33,207 bases of DNA from a virus, in the IMG/VR virus record IMGVR_UViG_3300028610_000993, positions 1-33,207 of that record; one strand, given 5' to 3'. The notes beneath the pieces are model-generated. The model searched no databases, had not been told where the DNA came from, and saw only the letters and a list, made by a program, of their open reading frames with translations. A program made the position numbers and the translations under genes. This document shows positions 1 to 7,572 of this stretch, one piece after another; within the stretch, counting starts at the first letter, position 1, and every line of letters starts with the position of its first letter.

Positions 1-19
1 ATGGTTTCGATAAGAGTAA

Positions 20-337
20 TTAGCGAAACCTTTCCTTATCAAGTGCTTCCCAAAAACCTAGCTCGCAAAATTCAGCCCCTGTCTGTTCAACTTTAATAAC
101 TGTCCAATTCATTTTTAGGTGGTCGTATTTTATTCCACCGATTTTATGAATTTTTTCAGTTGCTTCAATTAAATTATTTGCTCTTACAGCAATACGCTCA
201 AACCTATCCTCGTAATTATCAAAGTAACCATCTTCCATTATCGCATTTAGCAGAATGACCCCAATAAATAAAACTTGGTCAACTGATTCCAATGATTGCT
301 TCAAATATACGGAATATGCATTTGGATTCAATTCCAT
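20..337 (-). CDS. Hypothetical protein, 105 aa
   Basis: I do not recognise a family. The protein is soluble-looking and mainly helical, with an acidic and hydrophobic N-terminal half and no membrane segment. The first possible codon is GTG at 340. The ATG at 337 is preferred because AAGG lies six bases upstream of it, and the same AAGTGATG arrangement recurs at 6395 and 7353. It lies 20 bases downstream of the HAD gene on the same strand, so it is probably co-transcribed with it. The last codons and stop form half of an imperfect stem (GGTTTCG / CGAAACC) at the window edge. Confidence 0.7.
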   Translation of the reverse strand: MELNPNAYSVYLKQSLESVDQVLFIGVILLNAIMEDGYFDNYEDRFERIAVRANNLIEATEKIHKIGGIKYDHLKMNWTVIKVEQTGAEFCELGFWEALDKERFR

Positions 338-357
338 CACTTACCTTTCCTTTCTTC

Positions 358-795
358 TCATCTCAACATCTCAATCGCTCTCAAGGCGTCCTCTTTAGTC
401 AAGCCTACCGCGGGGTCGGTTTGGATCAATCTGTCTGAGATATAACCCATGTCGTCACGGTCGTCTAGGATAACGAATTTTTGTATAAATTCTTTATCAA
501 CTCGATATTTTAATAACCATGCCTGTATCTCCATACCGCGCGGCATATGATCTGTTACCCTTGTTTCCCCGACGACATTTCCAATTACCCCATACCGCTT
601 GACAAATTGTTTCAAGTCCAGCCCAAAGCGACGCCAATCGCTTGTTATTACAATTCCGATATCCCCTATGTCGGTTATAGTATTTAGATTCTCCACATTC
701 ACAAAATCAAACGGAGCGAACACGATCTCACTTTGAGCCTCTAAATATTTGGTGTTATTTAGAACGCCGTCGAAGTCTAGGAATATGATTTTCAT
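358..795 (-). CDS. HAD-superfamily phosphatase (Swiss Army Knife RNA repair type)
   Basis: This is a compact HAD-fold hydrolase. The nucleophile motif LDFDGVLNN is at residues 6-14, with D7 and D9 as the expected catalytic pair. Motif II is ITSDWRR (about 50-56), and a late acidic motif VILDDRDDMG precedes the C-terminal GLT...ALRAIEML helix. That layout and the length of 145 aa match the HAD domain found in RNA-repair polyproteins and in many phages. Family members can act as polynucleotide or small-molecule phosphatases; the substrate here is inferred, not shown. The start overlaps the stop of the upstream RHH gene by four bases (ATGA), which suggests translational coupling. Confidence 0.88.
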   Translation of the reverse strand: MKIIFLDFDGVLNNTKYLEAQSEIVFAPFDFVNVENLNTITDIGDIGIVITSDWRRFGLDLKQFVKRYGVIGNVVGETRVTDHMPRGMEIQAWLLKYRVDKEFIQKFVILDDRDDMGYISDRLIQTDPAVGLTKEDALRAIEMLR

Positions 796-989
796 AGTCG
801 TAATTCCCTCTCCTCTCCGTCGTTTTCCCTGATTATTATTTTATCGCCGTCTCTTATAATCTGCGAAATAACCAAACCTAGTCTAAAATACTCCTTGATT
901 AATTCTACAAGTTTTATGTTTTTTACCAATGCTTCTTTTTGAAGTTTGCCGAATAAAATATCGGGCATTTTTACTTTAAAGGTAACCAT
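792..989 (-). CDS. Small ribbon-helix-helix-like DNA-binding protein
   Basis: This 65-aa protein starts with a short beta-strand (TFKVKMPD) followed by two helices (ILFGKLQKEALVKN and KLVELIKEYFRLGL). That is the order expected of the Arc/MetJ/CopG ribbon-helix-helix fold. The C-terminal third is charged and beta-prone. RHH proteins act as dimers on short palindromes. No palindrome like those at the two promoter families was seen directly upstream, so its target is unknown. It is coupled to the HAD gene by an ATGA overlap and has a modest AGGAA ribosome binding site. Confidence 0.55.
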   Translation of the reverse strand: MVTFKVKMPDILFGKLQKEALVKNIKLVELIKEYFRLGLVISQIIRDGDKIIIRENDGEERELRL

Positions 990-1045
990 TATATATTTTC
1001 CTTTCTAATGCCAAAGCCTTATTTTGCCTAATTGCCTTTTGCCAT

Positions 1046-1429
1046 TTACAAAAAGTTTATCGTATTCTCTCTCAAGAACTGTCCAGGTCGCCCCACGACC
1101 TCCCACAGTCTTGTACCGTCACCTGGAACATAGGGGCGCCACACTTCAACAACATCACCGATCCAGTATTTCTTTGTACTAGTTGGCTTGTAATGTTTCA
1201 GGGTAGTCTGTACGCCGTTCTTTACATTGTAAAGCGGCTTCCCGGACAGGCTTGTCTTTGGGAGACTCAAGCGAGTCGTGAACTTTAATTGGACCCTACG
1301 AGTCCCTTTCGCCCCTGTCGAAAACGCAGGCTGTAATGTGGGATCGCCTCCGGGTACAACAACTCCCCCACCCTTTAACAGTGCCTCGATTGATAATAAT
1401 ATTTCTCGATCTGTTCTTTCGTCTGCCAT
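1046..1429 (-). CDS. Hypothetical protein after the portal, 127 aa
   Basis: No family recognised. It has an acidic N-terminal helix, then a glycine/proline stretch (GGGVVVPGGDP), then a beta-rich basic domain with several K/T-rich strands. Such a flexible linker before a beta domain fits a small virion or head-associated protein, and its place two genes after the portal supports that, but it is inference. Its ATG overlaps the upstream stop as TGATG, and GGAGG lies nine bases before it. Confidence 0.65.
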   Translation of the reverse strand: MADERTDREILLSIEALLKGGGVVVPGGDPTLQPAFSTGAKGTRRVQLKFTTRLSLPKTSLSGKPLYNVKNGVQTTLKHYKPTSTKKYWIGDVVEVWRPYVPGDGTRLWEVVGRPGQFLRENTINFL

Positions 1430-1662
1430 CAGTTTAAACCTCCGATTACTAAATGATTATAAAATCGTCTTACCATTCTAACACTCAAATTGTGGTTAGT
1501 TGTCTGACATCTTCCGGCGTGGATACCGAAAATACAAGCACAGCTTACACAAAACCCGCCGACACTCCGAGGGAGTCCGCAGTCGTCAAAGTCTGCAATT
1601 ACAAAATCGCCTATCTTTCCACAGGCGCACTTTATGGCGATAAAGACTTGGGGGTTATTCAC
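1429..1662 (-). CDS. Cysteine-rich small protein, GTG start
   Basis: This 77-aa protein has seven cysteines, including CACGK near residue 13-17, a single C in DDCGLP, and CVSCAC around 38-43, with a further H and C downstream. The spacing suggests metal binding, probably zinc. It begins with GTG, placed five bases after a strong GAGGAGGGG ribosome binding site that sits on the end of the portal gene. Function unknown. It is translated right after the portal and is coupled by one base to the next gene. Confidence 0.65.
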   Translation of the reverse strand: MNNPQVFIAIKCACGKIGDFVIADFDDCGLPRSVGGFCVSCACIFGIHAGRCQTTNHNLSVRMVRRFYNHLVIGGLN

Positions 1663-1664
1663 TT

Positions 1665-3260
1665 TTACCCCTCCTCTATTTCATCGCCCAAATCATCGTC
1701 GTCGTCCAGCGCCATAGCGAGTCCGGCCTGGATCGCCTGGAATCTCTCTGATTCTTGTATCTCTTGGATATCCTTATCAGACCACCCTTTCTTTTCTAAG
1801 AATAAAAGCAACCCAACACCAACACTCTGCGCGGCTGCGGCAGTTTTGTAAAATAACAACTCCTCTTCTAGCTCGTCCATGGGGTCGCTGTTGAACATCG
1901 GGCGAGACCCGATCATATGCTTTATTGTTCCCTCCTCGAAAGAATCAAGGCCAAATCCACTAAATTGTTCGTATTCTCTAAACCCACCTATCGCGATACC
2001 CATCATGTGAGCGGCCACTAGTCCAGCGTCGTAAGGTATTCTGTATTCGTCTCCCTTTGTTTGGGTCGGCTCCCTCGCGATCCTCAGAGCCCTACCCGAC
2101 AGGCTTTGTCCTTCAGCTTCAAGGGCGTCTAACCTTAACTCTGGATATTCCTTTTCGATGTTATCTAACATCATTTTTAGATTCCCCGATACGCCGTCGT
2201 AATTCAAAGGCTCGATCAAGCTGTGCGCCTTTGCGTTTTCCTTGGTTGTATAAAGAGCGACAATTTCTTCTCTCCCTGGATCTGGCCGGTCTGTAAAGGC
2301 GTCAGTATGAGCGGCGTTTATTTCCTCTATTCCCCGGATACCCGTAAACAGCTTGGGAGAGTTTACAGACTTTCTAACATGATCGTTCAGTGCCGAGGCC
2401 ATATCGTCGAGCTCGTGGAATAATACCCGGTTAGAATGGATCTCTGACTCACCATATGGTAACCCGTTATTAATATGATTGACCCATACGAAGGGGACAA
2501 ATCCATACTCAATCCTCCACTCCTCGCCCCGCCCTGCGTCACCCGACCAGTCGAAAGGCTCCTTATCTTTGAAGGTCATGTAGACTACATTTTTATCACC
2601 GTCGCGCTTTGCGATTTCTTTGTACCAAACCGTTTTGCTTTCGTCGTCCGGGTCTAGTCTTTGCTCGGCAATTGTGTACCCCTTGACATTCCCGAACGGG
2701 TCTAAGTCCACATTCTTAACCGTTCCAGGATGTACGATCTCGATATATACCTTTTTCCTGTCAATGTCGTCGACGATCTTTAGTCCTACGTCCCCCATTA
2801 CTACGCCGTATAAATAATAGAGCGGCCTTTGGCGCAACCAATTCGACCAATCCCAAAGAGCTTGTATCGACGGGAATAAATCCTTTGCGATCGCGTTTTC
2901 TCCAAACTCAATAGGTAAGAATCTGAAGCTTTTCACCTTTGGGTCGAGGGTCAATACCCCGCCCTGTAAATGATTTTTCCAGAAGTTCGCAAGCCGCCTT
3001 GTTGGGTTATAGATCGGGCGGGTGTATTTGTAAAGCGAGTAATCGGTTCGGTAAGTGGTTGACCACGTATTGATGTTTCGATAGGCTGTGTTTTGATAAA
3101 ACGACCAAAGGATCGCATATCGCAAACGTCTCGCGTCGTAATCGGTGTAATCATCGAATGGATCCGCAGCGTCCTTGGTAGTCATAATCGCTTCTTGAAA
3201 TGCTTTGAAGCCAGCCCCTACTCTTGATAAAAATCCTTTGCCTTTTATTTTATTAGCCAT
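1665..3260 (-). CDS. Phage portal protein (SPP1 gp6-like)
   Basis: The 531-aa product has the size and features of SPP1 gp6-type portals: an N-terminal helical part with Y/R-rich helices (YAILWSFYQNTAYRN), a central beta-rich region (VKNVDLDPFGNVKGYTIAE), a conserved FVPFVWVNHINNGLPYGESE segment, and a helical stem/crown region ending in an acidic tail (LDDDDDLGDEIEEG). Portal rings of twelve subunits form the DNA channel at one capsid vertex and dock the terminase. Position supports this: the large terminase gene lies about 1.4 kb upstream on the same strand. CAGGAG lies six bases before ATG, and the previous stop TAA directly abuts this start. Confidence 0.87.
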   Translation of the reverse strand: MANKIKGKGFLSRVGAGFKAFQEAIMTTKDAADPFDDYTDYDARRLRYAILWSFYQNTAYRNINTWSTTYRTDYSLYKYTRPIYNPTRRLANFWKNHLQGGVLTLDPKVKSFRFLPIEFGENAIAKDLFPSIQALWDWSNWLRQRPLYYLYGVVMGDVGLKIVDDIDRKKVYIEIVHPGTVKNVDLDPFGNVKGYTIAEQRLDPDDESKTVWYKEIAKRDGDKNVVYMTFKDKEPFDWSGDAGRGEEWRIEYGFVPFVWVNHINNGLPYGESEIHSNRVLFHELDDMASALNDHVRKSVNSPKLFTGIRGIEEINAAHTDAFTDRPDPGREEIVALYTTKENAKAHSLIEPLNYDGVSGNLKMMLDNIEKEYPELRLDALEAEGQSLSGRALRIAREPTQTKGDEYRIPYDAGLVAAHMMGIAIGGFREYEQFSGFGLDSFEEGTIKHMIGSRPMFNSDPMDELEEELLFYKTAAAAQSVGVGLLLFLEKKGWSDKDIQEIQESERFQAIQAGLAMALDDDDDLGDEIEEG

Positions 3261-3488
3261 TTATGACTCCTGTGGTAAGTTGATTGGCGCCCAATGGATA
3301 GCGTCCCAATTTAACGGCCTTGCATCGTCATTATAAATAAATCCTTCGTCAACATGATACCAACCACACTGTACCTCGTTGTCGCCATTGCACATTAATA
3401 TTTCTGGGTTACTAAAGAGCAATTCCCATATCTCTTTTTCCTCGGACGGTTTAGGTAATTCGTCCTCTGCCTTTATCCATTCTATCAT
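3261..3488 (-). CDS. DUF551-like small protein
   Basis: The 75-aa product carries the DUF551 signature: EWIKAEDELPKP at the N-terminus, a central CGWYHVDEGFIYND, and a terminal IHWAPINLP close to the usual W-x-P-x-P ending. DUF551 proteins are frequent in phages and have no firmly known function. The open frame extends upstream to a GTG at 3506, but TGGAGG lies six bases before the ATG at 3488, so the shorter form is chosen. A possible promoter overlaps the region just upstream. Confidence 0.78.
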   Translation of the reverse strand: MIEWIKAEDELPKPSEEKEIWELLFSNPEILMCNGDNEVQCGWYHVDEGFIYNDDARPLNWDAIHWAPINLPQES

Positions 3489-3504
3489 CGACAACCTCCA
3501 ACTC

Positions 3505-3533
3505 ACTATATCATATAAAAATATTTATTCCAA
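3505..3533 (-). promoter_or_regulatory. Candidate sigma70-type promoter before the portal pair
   Basis: Read on the minus strand: TTGGAA, 17-base spacer, TATAGT, with a TG one base before the -10 (extended -10). The right part of the spacer, TATGATATA, is identical to the right half of the family-A operator, but the left half is missing. It would start a transcript close to the DUF551 ribosome binding site. Moderate confidence because the leader would be very short. Confidence 0.45.
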
Positions 3534-3675
3534 ATTCTTTGAGCAAAAACACAGCAACCGCGGCGACCAGAGATAAAGCGATAAACGCTCTGATCTCTTT
3601 TGGTAGCTCTAACGCTCGGACAACGAATCCAAGTAGGGCGCCTACTAGCAGGGAGAGGATGATTTGATTAGGCAT
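3511..3675 (-). CDS. Small two-helix membrane protein, 54 aa
   Basis: Two hydrophobic segments (IILSLLVGALLGFVVRAL and AFIALSLVAAVAVFLL) separated by a charged turn predict a hairpin membrane protein. Function is unknown; such proteins occur as holin-like or accessory membrane proteins, but this one lies in the terminase-portal region, far from the lysis genes. The ATG at 3675 is chosen over a TTG at 3699 because AAGGT stands just before it. Its first eight bases overlap the end of the upstream gene. Confidence 0.62.
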   Translation of the reverse strand: MPNQIILSLLVGALLGFVVRALELPKEIRAFIALSLVAAVAVFLLKEFGINIFI

Positions 3676-3949
3676 TGTTACCTTGAGGGATGGTTTCAAT
3701 TTTAGGTTTGTTGATTGCGTCTAGGAAATTTGAAAGCAACACTCTAAGCTCTTCCGCATCTTCTTTTGAGATGTATAATGTCTTTGAATCCCTTTGCCAA
3801 TCAGGTCCAGAATTGTAAATAATATGTATCTTGCTTGGTACTCCGTTATTTGTCCTCCTGTTTATCTCCAGCGAGCTACCACTTTCCAGTGTTGTTTTTA
3901 TTCTTTCGACTAATTCAGTTGTCTTTTTTTCAGTTCTTTCTATGTCCAT
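3668..3949 (-). CDS. Hypothetical protein, 93 aa
   Basis: Unrecognised. The N-terminal part is a charged helix, probably coiled (ERTEKKTTELVERIKTTLE), followed by a beta-rich middle and a C-terminal helix (EDAEELRVLLSNFLDAI). The frame continues upstream, but AGAGG eight bases before the ATG at 3949 and the TAATG overlap with the previous stop favour this short form. Confidence 0.65.
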   Translation of the reverse strand: MDIERTEKKTTELVERIKTTLESGSSLEINRRTNNGVPSKIHIIYNSGPDWQRDSKTLYISKEDAEELRVLLSNFLDAINKPKIETIPQGNNA

Positions 3950-4380
3950 TATCGCAACCTCTTTAATAAACTTGCTACAAATCCCCAGGTCGGCGGCGGG
4001 TTCGTGAAGTATGGGGCACTCTTTATTATACTGATTATACCATTTTCCACAACCATCCAGCCACACTCACCCGGTACCTCGTCGACACTCTTGAACAACT
4101 CGGGCGGGGTCACATAATAGAATTGATTGCACAACTGGATTCCCTGGAGCCTTTTGGTGGGTACTTTCAACTCAGCTAACAGGTCACTCCGGCTCGCCTT
4201 TACCTCAAATGCGATCGACATATACATCGCTTCAGGTGAGAGATCAATAGACCACGCGTCGAGTCGTTGCTCAACTTGACCGGCAGATACCAAGAGCTCC
4301 TCAAAGAATAGGCAATTACCGCGACCGTATGTGTAGGCTAGGGCGTCGATGATTAAGCGGGTTGTTTGTGAGTCAGACAT
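3949..4380 (-). CDS. MmcB-like PD-(D/E)XK nuclease-fold protein
   Basis: The 143-aa product shows a restriction-endonuclease-like core: RLDAWSIDLS (acidic residue), then AFEVKASRSDLLAELK, where the E-x-K of the PD-(D/E)XK motif is visible, then a CNQFYYVTPPELF strand and GECGWMVVENG. This arrangement matches MmcB-type DNA-repair/phage nuclease-fold proteins with the conserved VKxSRSD segment. Activity is inferred, not shown. The ATG at 4380 has GAGG six bases upstream; an upstream in-frame start at 4401 lacks a good site. It overlaps the previous gene by eight bases. Confidence 0.72.
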   Translation of the reverse strand: MSDSQTTRLIIDALAYTYGRGNCLFFEELLVSAGQVEQRLDAWSIDLSPEAMYMSIAFEVKASRSDLLAELKVPTKRLQGIQLCNQFYYVTPPELFKSVDEVPGECGWMVVENGIISIIKSAPYFTNPPPTWGFVASLLKRLR

Positions 4381-4639
4381 CCAAACCCTCAACATAAGCA
4401 CAAATTAAATTCCAGTATCTATCAACCTGCTCTCTATCTGAATCCTTTTCTCTTTCAGACAAATCTGTGTAATTAGTGTCTATTTGGGCTTTCCATCTTT
4501 CAACTAGTTTCAAAGGTATTGTTAGAGAGCCGTTTTTATTTTCTTTGCAAAGAGTAAATTGATATCGCATCCAATCAGACCAGCGTTCGTGCTCAATCGC
4601 TGCCAATTTTTCATAAAGCCTATCATATAAATCTTCCAT
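4373..4639 (-). CDS. Small RyR-domain-like protein, 88 aa
   Basis: The sequence has IEHERWSDWMRYQ near residue 15 and EREKDSDREQVDRYW near residue 62. The pair HExRW ... EKDxDR resembles the core of ryanodine-receptor-type (RyR) domains seen in short phage and bacterial proteins. The resemblance is by motif only, so the assignment is tentative and no function is claimed. It is coupled to the large terminase by a TAATG overlap, with AAAGGA upstream. Confidence 0.55.
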   Translation of the reverse strand: MEDLYDRLYEKLAAIEHERWSDWMRYQFTLCKENKNGSLTIPLKLVERWKAQIDTNYTDLSEREKDSDREQVDRYWNLICAYVEGLDV

Positions 4640-6171
4640 TATCTAAAATCCTTTAGTGGATGTTCCCCGACCCCAACCTGCCCAGCCCGAGACTCATCCA
4701 ATCCGTTTACATATGCTTTCGCATACCTCAAAGTATCCAATCCATGATCGTCCAGCTTTACCGGCTTTTCCTTTATCTCTTTACCTTCGACATCCTTCGC
4801 CCACATATACGAGTCGAACTCCTGGACCGTCGTGAATGGCTTACCGGCTTCGACAAGGCTTTCGTCTCGCTCGATCAACGCGTCCTTGAAAAAGAATATC
4901 GACGGCTTGCCATTGTCTTTAAACTTCAGCCCACCTACTACGGCCTGGATACCTACCTCGACCGCCTTGTAAGCCCCCACGTTTGGATACCCTAACCGCT
5001 CCAACGTCGCCCGGTCCTCGGAGTCGTGGTCACAACCTACGATCTCGAACCTCTTAGGAGGCATCCATTCGAGCATACCCTCCCACCCTTTATTGTTATC
5101 GCCCTTGACCATTTCGTCAACTGTCCGGCCGGTCATATAAAACTCATTGACCAGGTACATATTATCATCATGGTCTAACGCCCAATCCTGCGCTACAAAT
5201 GGATTCTTATACCCGAAGTCGATAAAGAGAATCCGGCGCCAGTCACCCGGGATATCGAAAGGCTTTATTGAATGGACGTTATCGTCAAACGATTCGTAGA
5301 CCAACCCCTCCGCCCTCGCCCACTTGCCCAAGAATAAGCGGAGACGTCTATGTCCTGAGAGCTTATCCAAACGTTTGAGATATACCTTTCCCTGCTCTGT
5401 CCATTCGCCATTATTGAACAACCTCGGGTTGTCCTCGTGGACAGAGTTGAGCATTGTAGTAAGCCCAAGATCGCTCCGTTGTTTTAGCCAATGCCTCGGC
5501 GCCGATGGGTTTGAGTCCATTATCATTTGTTGATAAGGTACAACAAAGTTACGGAGTCGAGAGTTTAAGTCCTCGATCGTGCCCCTTGCCAACTCGACGG
5601 CCTCTTGGCAAAAGATAAGATCATATTCGGTTGACATGATCTTTAATTGTTTGTCGGGGCGATCAAGCCCGGTTATTATAAATTCAGATCCATTGGGATA
5701 GGTGTATTTTTGCCGTACTCGCCGGAGTCCCCCCCGTTGCAATACCGGGTGATCTTTACCTAATACGAAATCCTCGTAGGTCCTCAACCCAGATTCGTTG
5801 AGCGATTCCCGCGTCTTTCTCACGATCAACGCTCTCGCACCCGGATAAGTAGATAGTAATTCGTGGATTTTCCAAAGACATACAAACGATTTACCTGTCC
5901 CCGCGGCACCTACAATAAAGACCTCCTCATCTTCGTTCTTCATCAACTCTTTAGCCGCGCCCCTAAACTCTGGCTTATCGCCAAGCATGAGTTTTTTATC
6001 TATCTCGCCTTTTAGTTTGGCTATTGCGAGTTTGCGTTCTGCGCGGGGGGAGAGTTTGAGGGTCAGGGCTATTTGTCTCCTAGGGCTTTGAGGGCTTTTT
6101 CTAGCACACCAAAATTGCAATCGCATTCTTTCTCTACTACTCCCTTTACTCCGCCAACTAGAGATAGGCAT
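4639..6171 (-). CDS. terL: Terminase large subunit
   Basis: This is the ATP-driven DNA packaging motor and headful/cos nuclease. Counting from the ATG at 6171, Walker A GAAGTGKS is at 88-95, Walker B with catalytic Glu (DLIFCQE) at 184-190, and a coupling-like motif MIMDSNPSAP at 216-225. The RNase H-like nuclease acidic residues are D318 (FIDFG), D381 (VGCDHD) and the DDHGLD segment near the C-terminus. The first 35 residues are R/S-rich, lie over the upstream gene in another frame, and do not look like a natural N-terminus. A short form beginning around 6072-6066, after a TAGGAG site, would need a CTG or ATA start. The ATG at 6171 has an AAGGGGG site, so the true start is unresolved. Confidence 0.93.
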   Translation of the reverse strand: MPISSWRSKGSSRERMRLQFWCARKSPQSPRRQIALTLKLSPRAERKLAIAKLKGEIDKKLMLGDKPEFRGAAKELMKNEDEEVFIVGAAGTGKSFVCLWKIHELLSTYPGARALIVRKTRESLNESGLRTYEDFVLGKDHPVLQRGGLRRVRQKYTYPNGSEFIITGLDRPDKQLKIMSTEYDLIFCQEAVELARGTIEDLNSRLRNFVVPYQQMIMDSNPSAPRHWLKQRSDLGLTTMLNSVHEDNPRLFNNGEWTEQGKVYLKRLDKLSGHRRLRLFLGKWARAEGLVYESFDDNVHSIKPFDIPGDWRRILFIDFGYKNPFVAQDWALDHDDNMYLVNEFYMTGRTVDEMVKGDNNKGWEGMLEWMPPKRFEIVGCDHDSEDRATLERLGYPNVGAYKAVEVGIQAVVGGLKFKDNGKPSIFFFKDALIERDESLVEAGKPFTTVQEFDSYMWAKDVEGKEIKEKPVKLDDHGLDTLRYAKAYVNGLDESRAGQVGVGEHPLKDFR

Positions 6172-6395
6172 AAACAGCCCCCTTCGTGTCCCTGTTCCTT
6201 GCCAGCCTCTATCACATCCTCGGTTAGTTTATGCCGTAATTTAGTGAGGATTACTACTTCAATTTCTTCTCGACAATCAGAACACGTATAAAAAAACTCT
6301 TCTCCATAAAATCCATCCTCGTCTACAGTATCTCTTATGCTCACCCCCGCCTCATTCTCATGCTTACAATCCTTGCCATTAGTTGAATCGCCCAT
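6069..6395 (-). CDS. CxxC small protein lying between terminase subunits
   Basis: The 108-aa protein has CKHE near the N-terminus, a YTCSDC zinc-knuckle-like pair around residue 38, and a C-rich loop (CLCL, CDC) further on. It is related to the product at 7639-7947: both have CKHE, a central CxxC, a VILTK...VIEAG.E block and a final ALK-LGD/SLK-LGD, so they appear to be diverged duplicates. Function unknown. The ATG at 6395 is preferred over GTG at 6398 because AAGGAG stands seven bases before it. Its stop lies inside the longest possible terL frame. Confidence 0.7.
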   Translation of the reverse strand: MGDSTNGKDCKHENEAGVSIRDTVDEDGFYGEEFFYTCSDCREEIEVVILTKLRHKLTEDVIEAGKEQGHEGGCLCLSLVGGVKGVVEKECDCNFGVLEKALKALGDK

Positions 6396-6406
6396 CACAT
6401 TTCTCC

Positions 6407-7069
6407 TTATTCTTTACTAATCGGCACGTTCGCCTGTTTGAATAATCTCTCTGCCAAACTCTCCCCGCTCTTTTCTACCATCCATTCGTATTCTACCTTA
6501 CCCTCTCTGATTAACGCGACGATCTCTAATTCGGCTGTATCAATCTGGACCTTATCAGTAAACAATACATGGAATTTGCCCAAGAGTTCTAGTGCTTTTT
6601 GAGGATCGACAAAGGTGATATGGATTCCGTGTTTACCTTGTCGAAACGCTTTAACCATGTGTCCGTTCTTCTTTAGCGCATCCAAGTCCCAATCGACAAT
6701 CATATAAAAATCACCGTCGTCCTCTACCTCTCGGATATCTGTTATAAACTCCAACGGATTCGATTTGGCTTGTTGGGCGAGTCTTGTCAAAACCTCTCCG
6801 GCGCTCATGGCCTCGTCGGACAGTCTCGCGGCGATGTATTCTTTAATCTTGGGGATTCTTGTATTTCGACTCCCTTGTGCCGCGAGCGTCGTCTCAGACC
6901 CCGAATATCCCGCCGCGCCCGCCGACCATGTCGCATTTAACGACTCGATATAAGCATCAGCGAAAAGTAATTGCATGATGGTCAGTCCCCATTTGTCCAT
7001 TAATGCCTTTTGCGCTTTTGTTGGTCTCTTTGTCTTGGGTTTTTTGGGAGCTTTCTTTTTTCTTGCCAT
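6407..7069 (-). CDS. terS: Terminase small subunit (Terminase_2 type)
   Basis: The 220-aa product has a basic lysine-rich N-terminal tail, then the Terminase_2-like helical DNA-recognition core: LLFADAYIESLNATWSAGAAGYS, then AAQGSRNTRIPKIKEYIAARLS. The rest is an oligomerisation/C-terminal part (LTRLAQQAKSNPLEF). Small terminases recognise the packaging site and load the large subunit, whose gene follows two genes downstream. There is no Shine-Dalgarno site; instead a -10 box ends six bases before the ATG, so translation from a leaderless transcript is likely. Confidence 0.9.
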   Translation of the reverse strand: MARKKKAPKKPKTKRPTKAQKALMDKWGLTIMQLLFADAYIESLNATWSAGAAGYSGSETTLAAQGSRNTRIPKIKEYIAARLSDEAMSAGEVLTRLAQQAKSNPLEFITDIREVEDDGDFYMIVDWDLDALKKNGHMVKAFRQGKHGIHITFVDPQKALELLGKFHVLFTDKVQIDTAELEIVALIREGKVEYEWMVEKSGESLAERLFKQANVPISKE

Positions 7070-7075
7070 GTTTAC

Positions 7076-7103
7076 ATTATACAGGTTTGGGGGAATTGTT
7101 CAA
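7076..7103 (-). promoter_or_regulatory. Promoter for terS, leaderless type
   Basis: On the minus strand: TTGAAC, 16-base spacer, TATAAT, then GTAAAC and the ATG of terS. Transcription would be expected to start about seven bases after the -10, which is at the A of the ATG. The -35 box directly follows the stop codon of the upstream gene. No ribosome binding site is present. Confidence 0.7.
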
Positions 7104-7104
7104 G

Positions 7105-7353
7105 TTATGTAATATCTAAAATTCCAAAAAACATATCGATAGCCTCGTCTCCCCTTTGTACCACGCCCGAAACAATATCCTCTACCTCATAAAATAGAGT
7201 CGTTGCTAAAATATATTTGAGTCCCTCGCGGCGGATTACTTGCCGAAGTCCAATATTCATTTCGTCCATATCTTCAGGGGGGCGATAATATTCTTTGATC
7301 TGTTCTTTTGTAGCCTTATTTCCTGTATTGTATTCGCCTTTCTTTTCACCCAT
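7105..7353 (-). CDS. Hypothetical protein, 82 aa
   Basis: Unrecognised. It has a charged N-terminal half (KEQIKEYYRPPEDMDEMN) and a more hydrophobic C-terminal half without a clear membrane helix (YILATTLFYEVEDIVSGVV). The ATG at 7353 has AAGGAG seven bases upstream and overlaps the stop of a 15-codon upstream ORF as TGATG. It ends directly before the terS promoter. Confidence 0.65.
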   Translation of the reverse strand: MGEKKGEYNTGNKATKEQIKEYYRPPEDMDEMNIGLRQVIRREGLKYILATTLFYEVEDIVSGVVQRGDEAIDMFFGILDIT

Positions 7354-7400
7354 CACTTATCTCCTTTTTCTTGGGCGTGGATATTAGTTGGTTCCATCAT
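7353..7400 (-). CDS. Mini-ORF, 15 aa, coupled to next gene
   Basis: The peptide MMEPTNIHAQEKGDK has an AGGAG nine bases before its first ATG, and its TGA overlaps the next ATG as TGATG. The ribosome binding site of the following gene lies within its codons. It may be a translated leader that couples expression; coding value is uncertain. Confidence 0.35.
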   Translation of the reverse strand: MMEPTNIHAQEKGDK

Positions 7401-7425
7401 AATTAGATTCTCCTAAATGTGTGGG

Positions 7426-7572
7426 CTATTTGCTTTGCCACTCACCGGAACCCTCACCAGAATCCTTGTTACATTTAGAACAATATCTTGTATCACCCTT
7501 ATAAACCTGCATTGAGGCTATTCTAAACAACCTTCCACATCCTATACATTTTACAATTGTGTATTCACTCAT
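7426..7572 (-). CDS. Small zinc-ribbon protein, 48 aa
   Basis: A very short but convincing gene: AAGGAG seven bases before ATG, a KCIGCGRLFRI knuckle at residues 8-18 and a second YCSKCNK knuckle at 30-36, then a G/S/E-rich tail. Two CxxC pairs 18 residues apart fit a zinc ribbon. Such proteins in phages may bind nucleic acid or proteins; the role here is unknown. It lies among other tiny genes upstream of terS. Confidence 0.7.
   Translation of the reverse strand: MSEYTIVKCIGCGRLFRIASMQVYKGDTRYCSKCNKDSGEGSGEWQSK

Noticed and set aside
1-30. GGTTTCG/CGAAACC inverted repeat at the window edge
   Set aside because: Large loop, overlaps the gene end, no U-run visible and the sequence is cut by the edge.
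1453-1851. 132-codon plus-strand frame
   Set aside because: Opposite the portal end and cysteine-rich gene; S-rich product without domain features.
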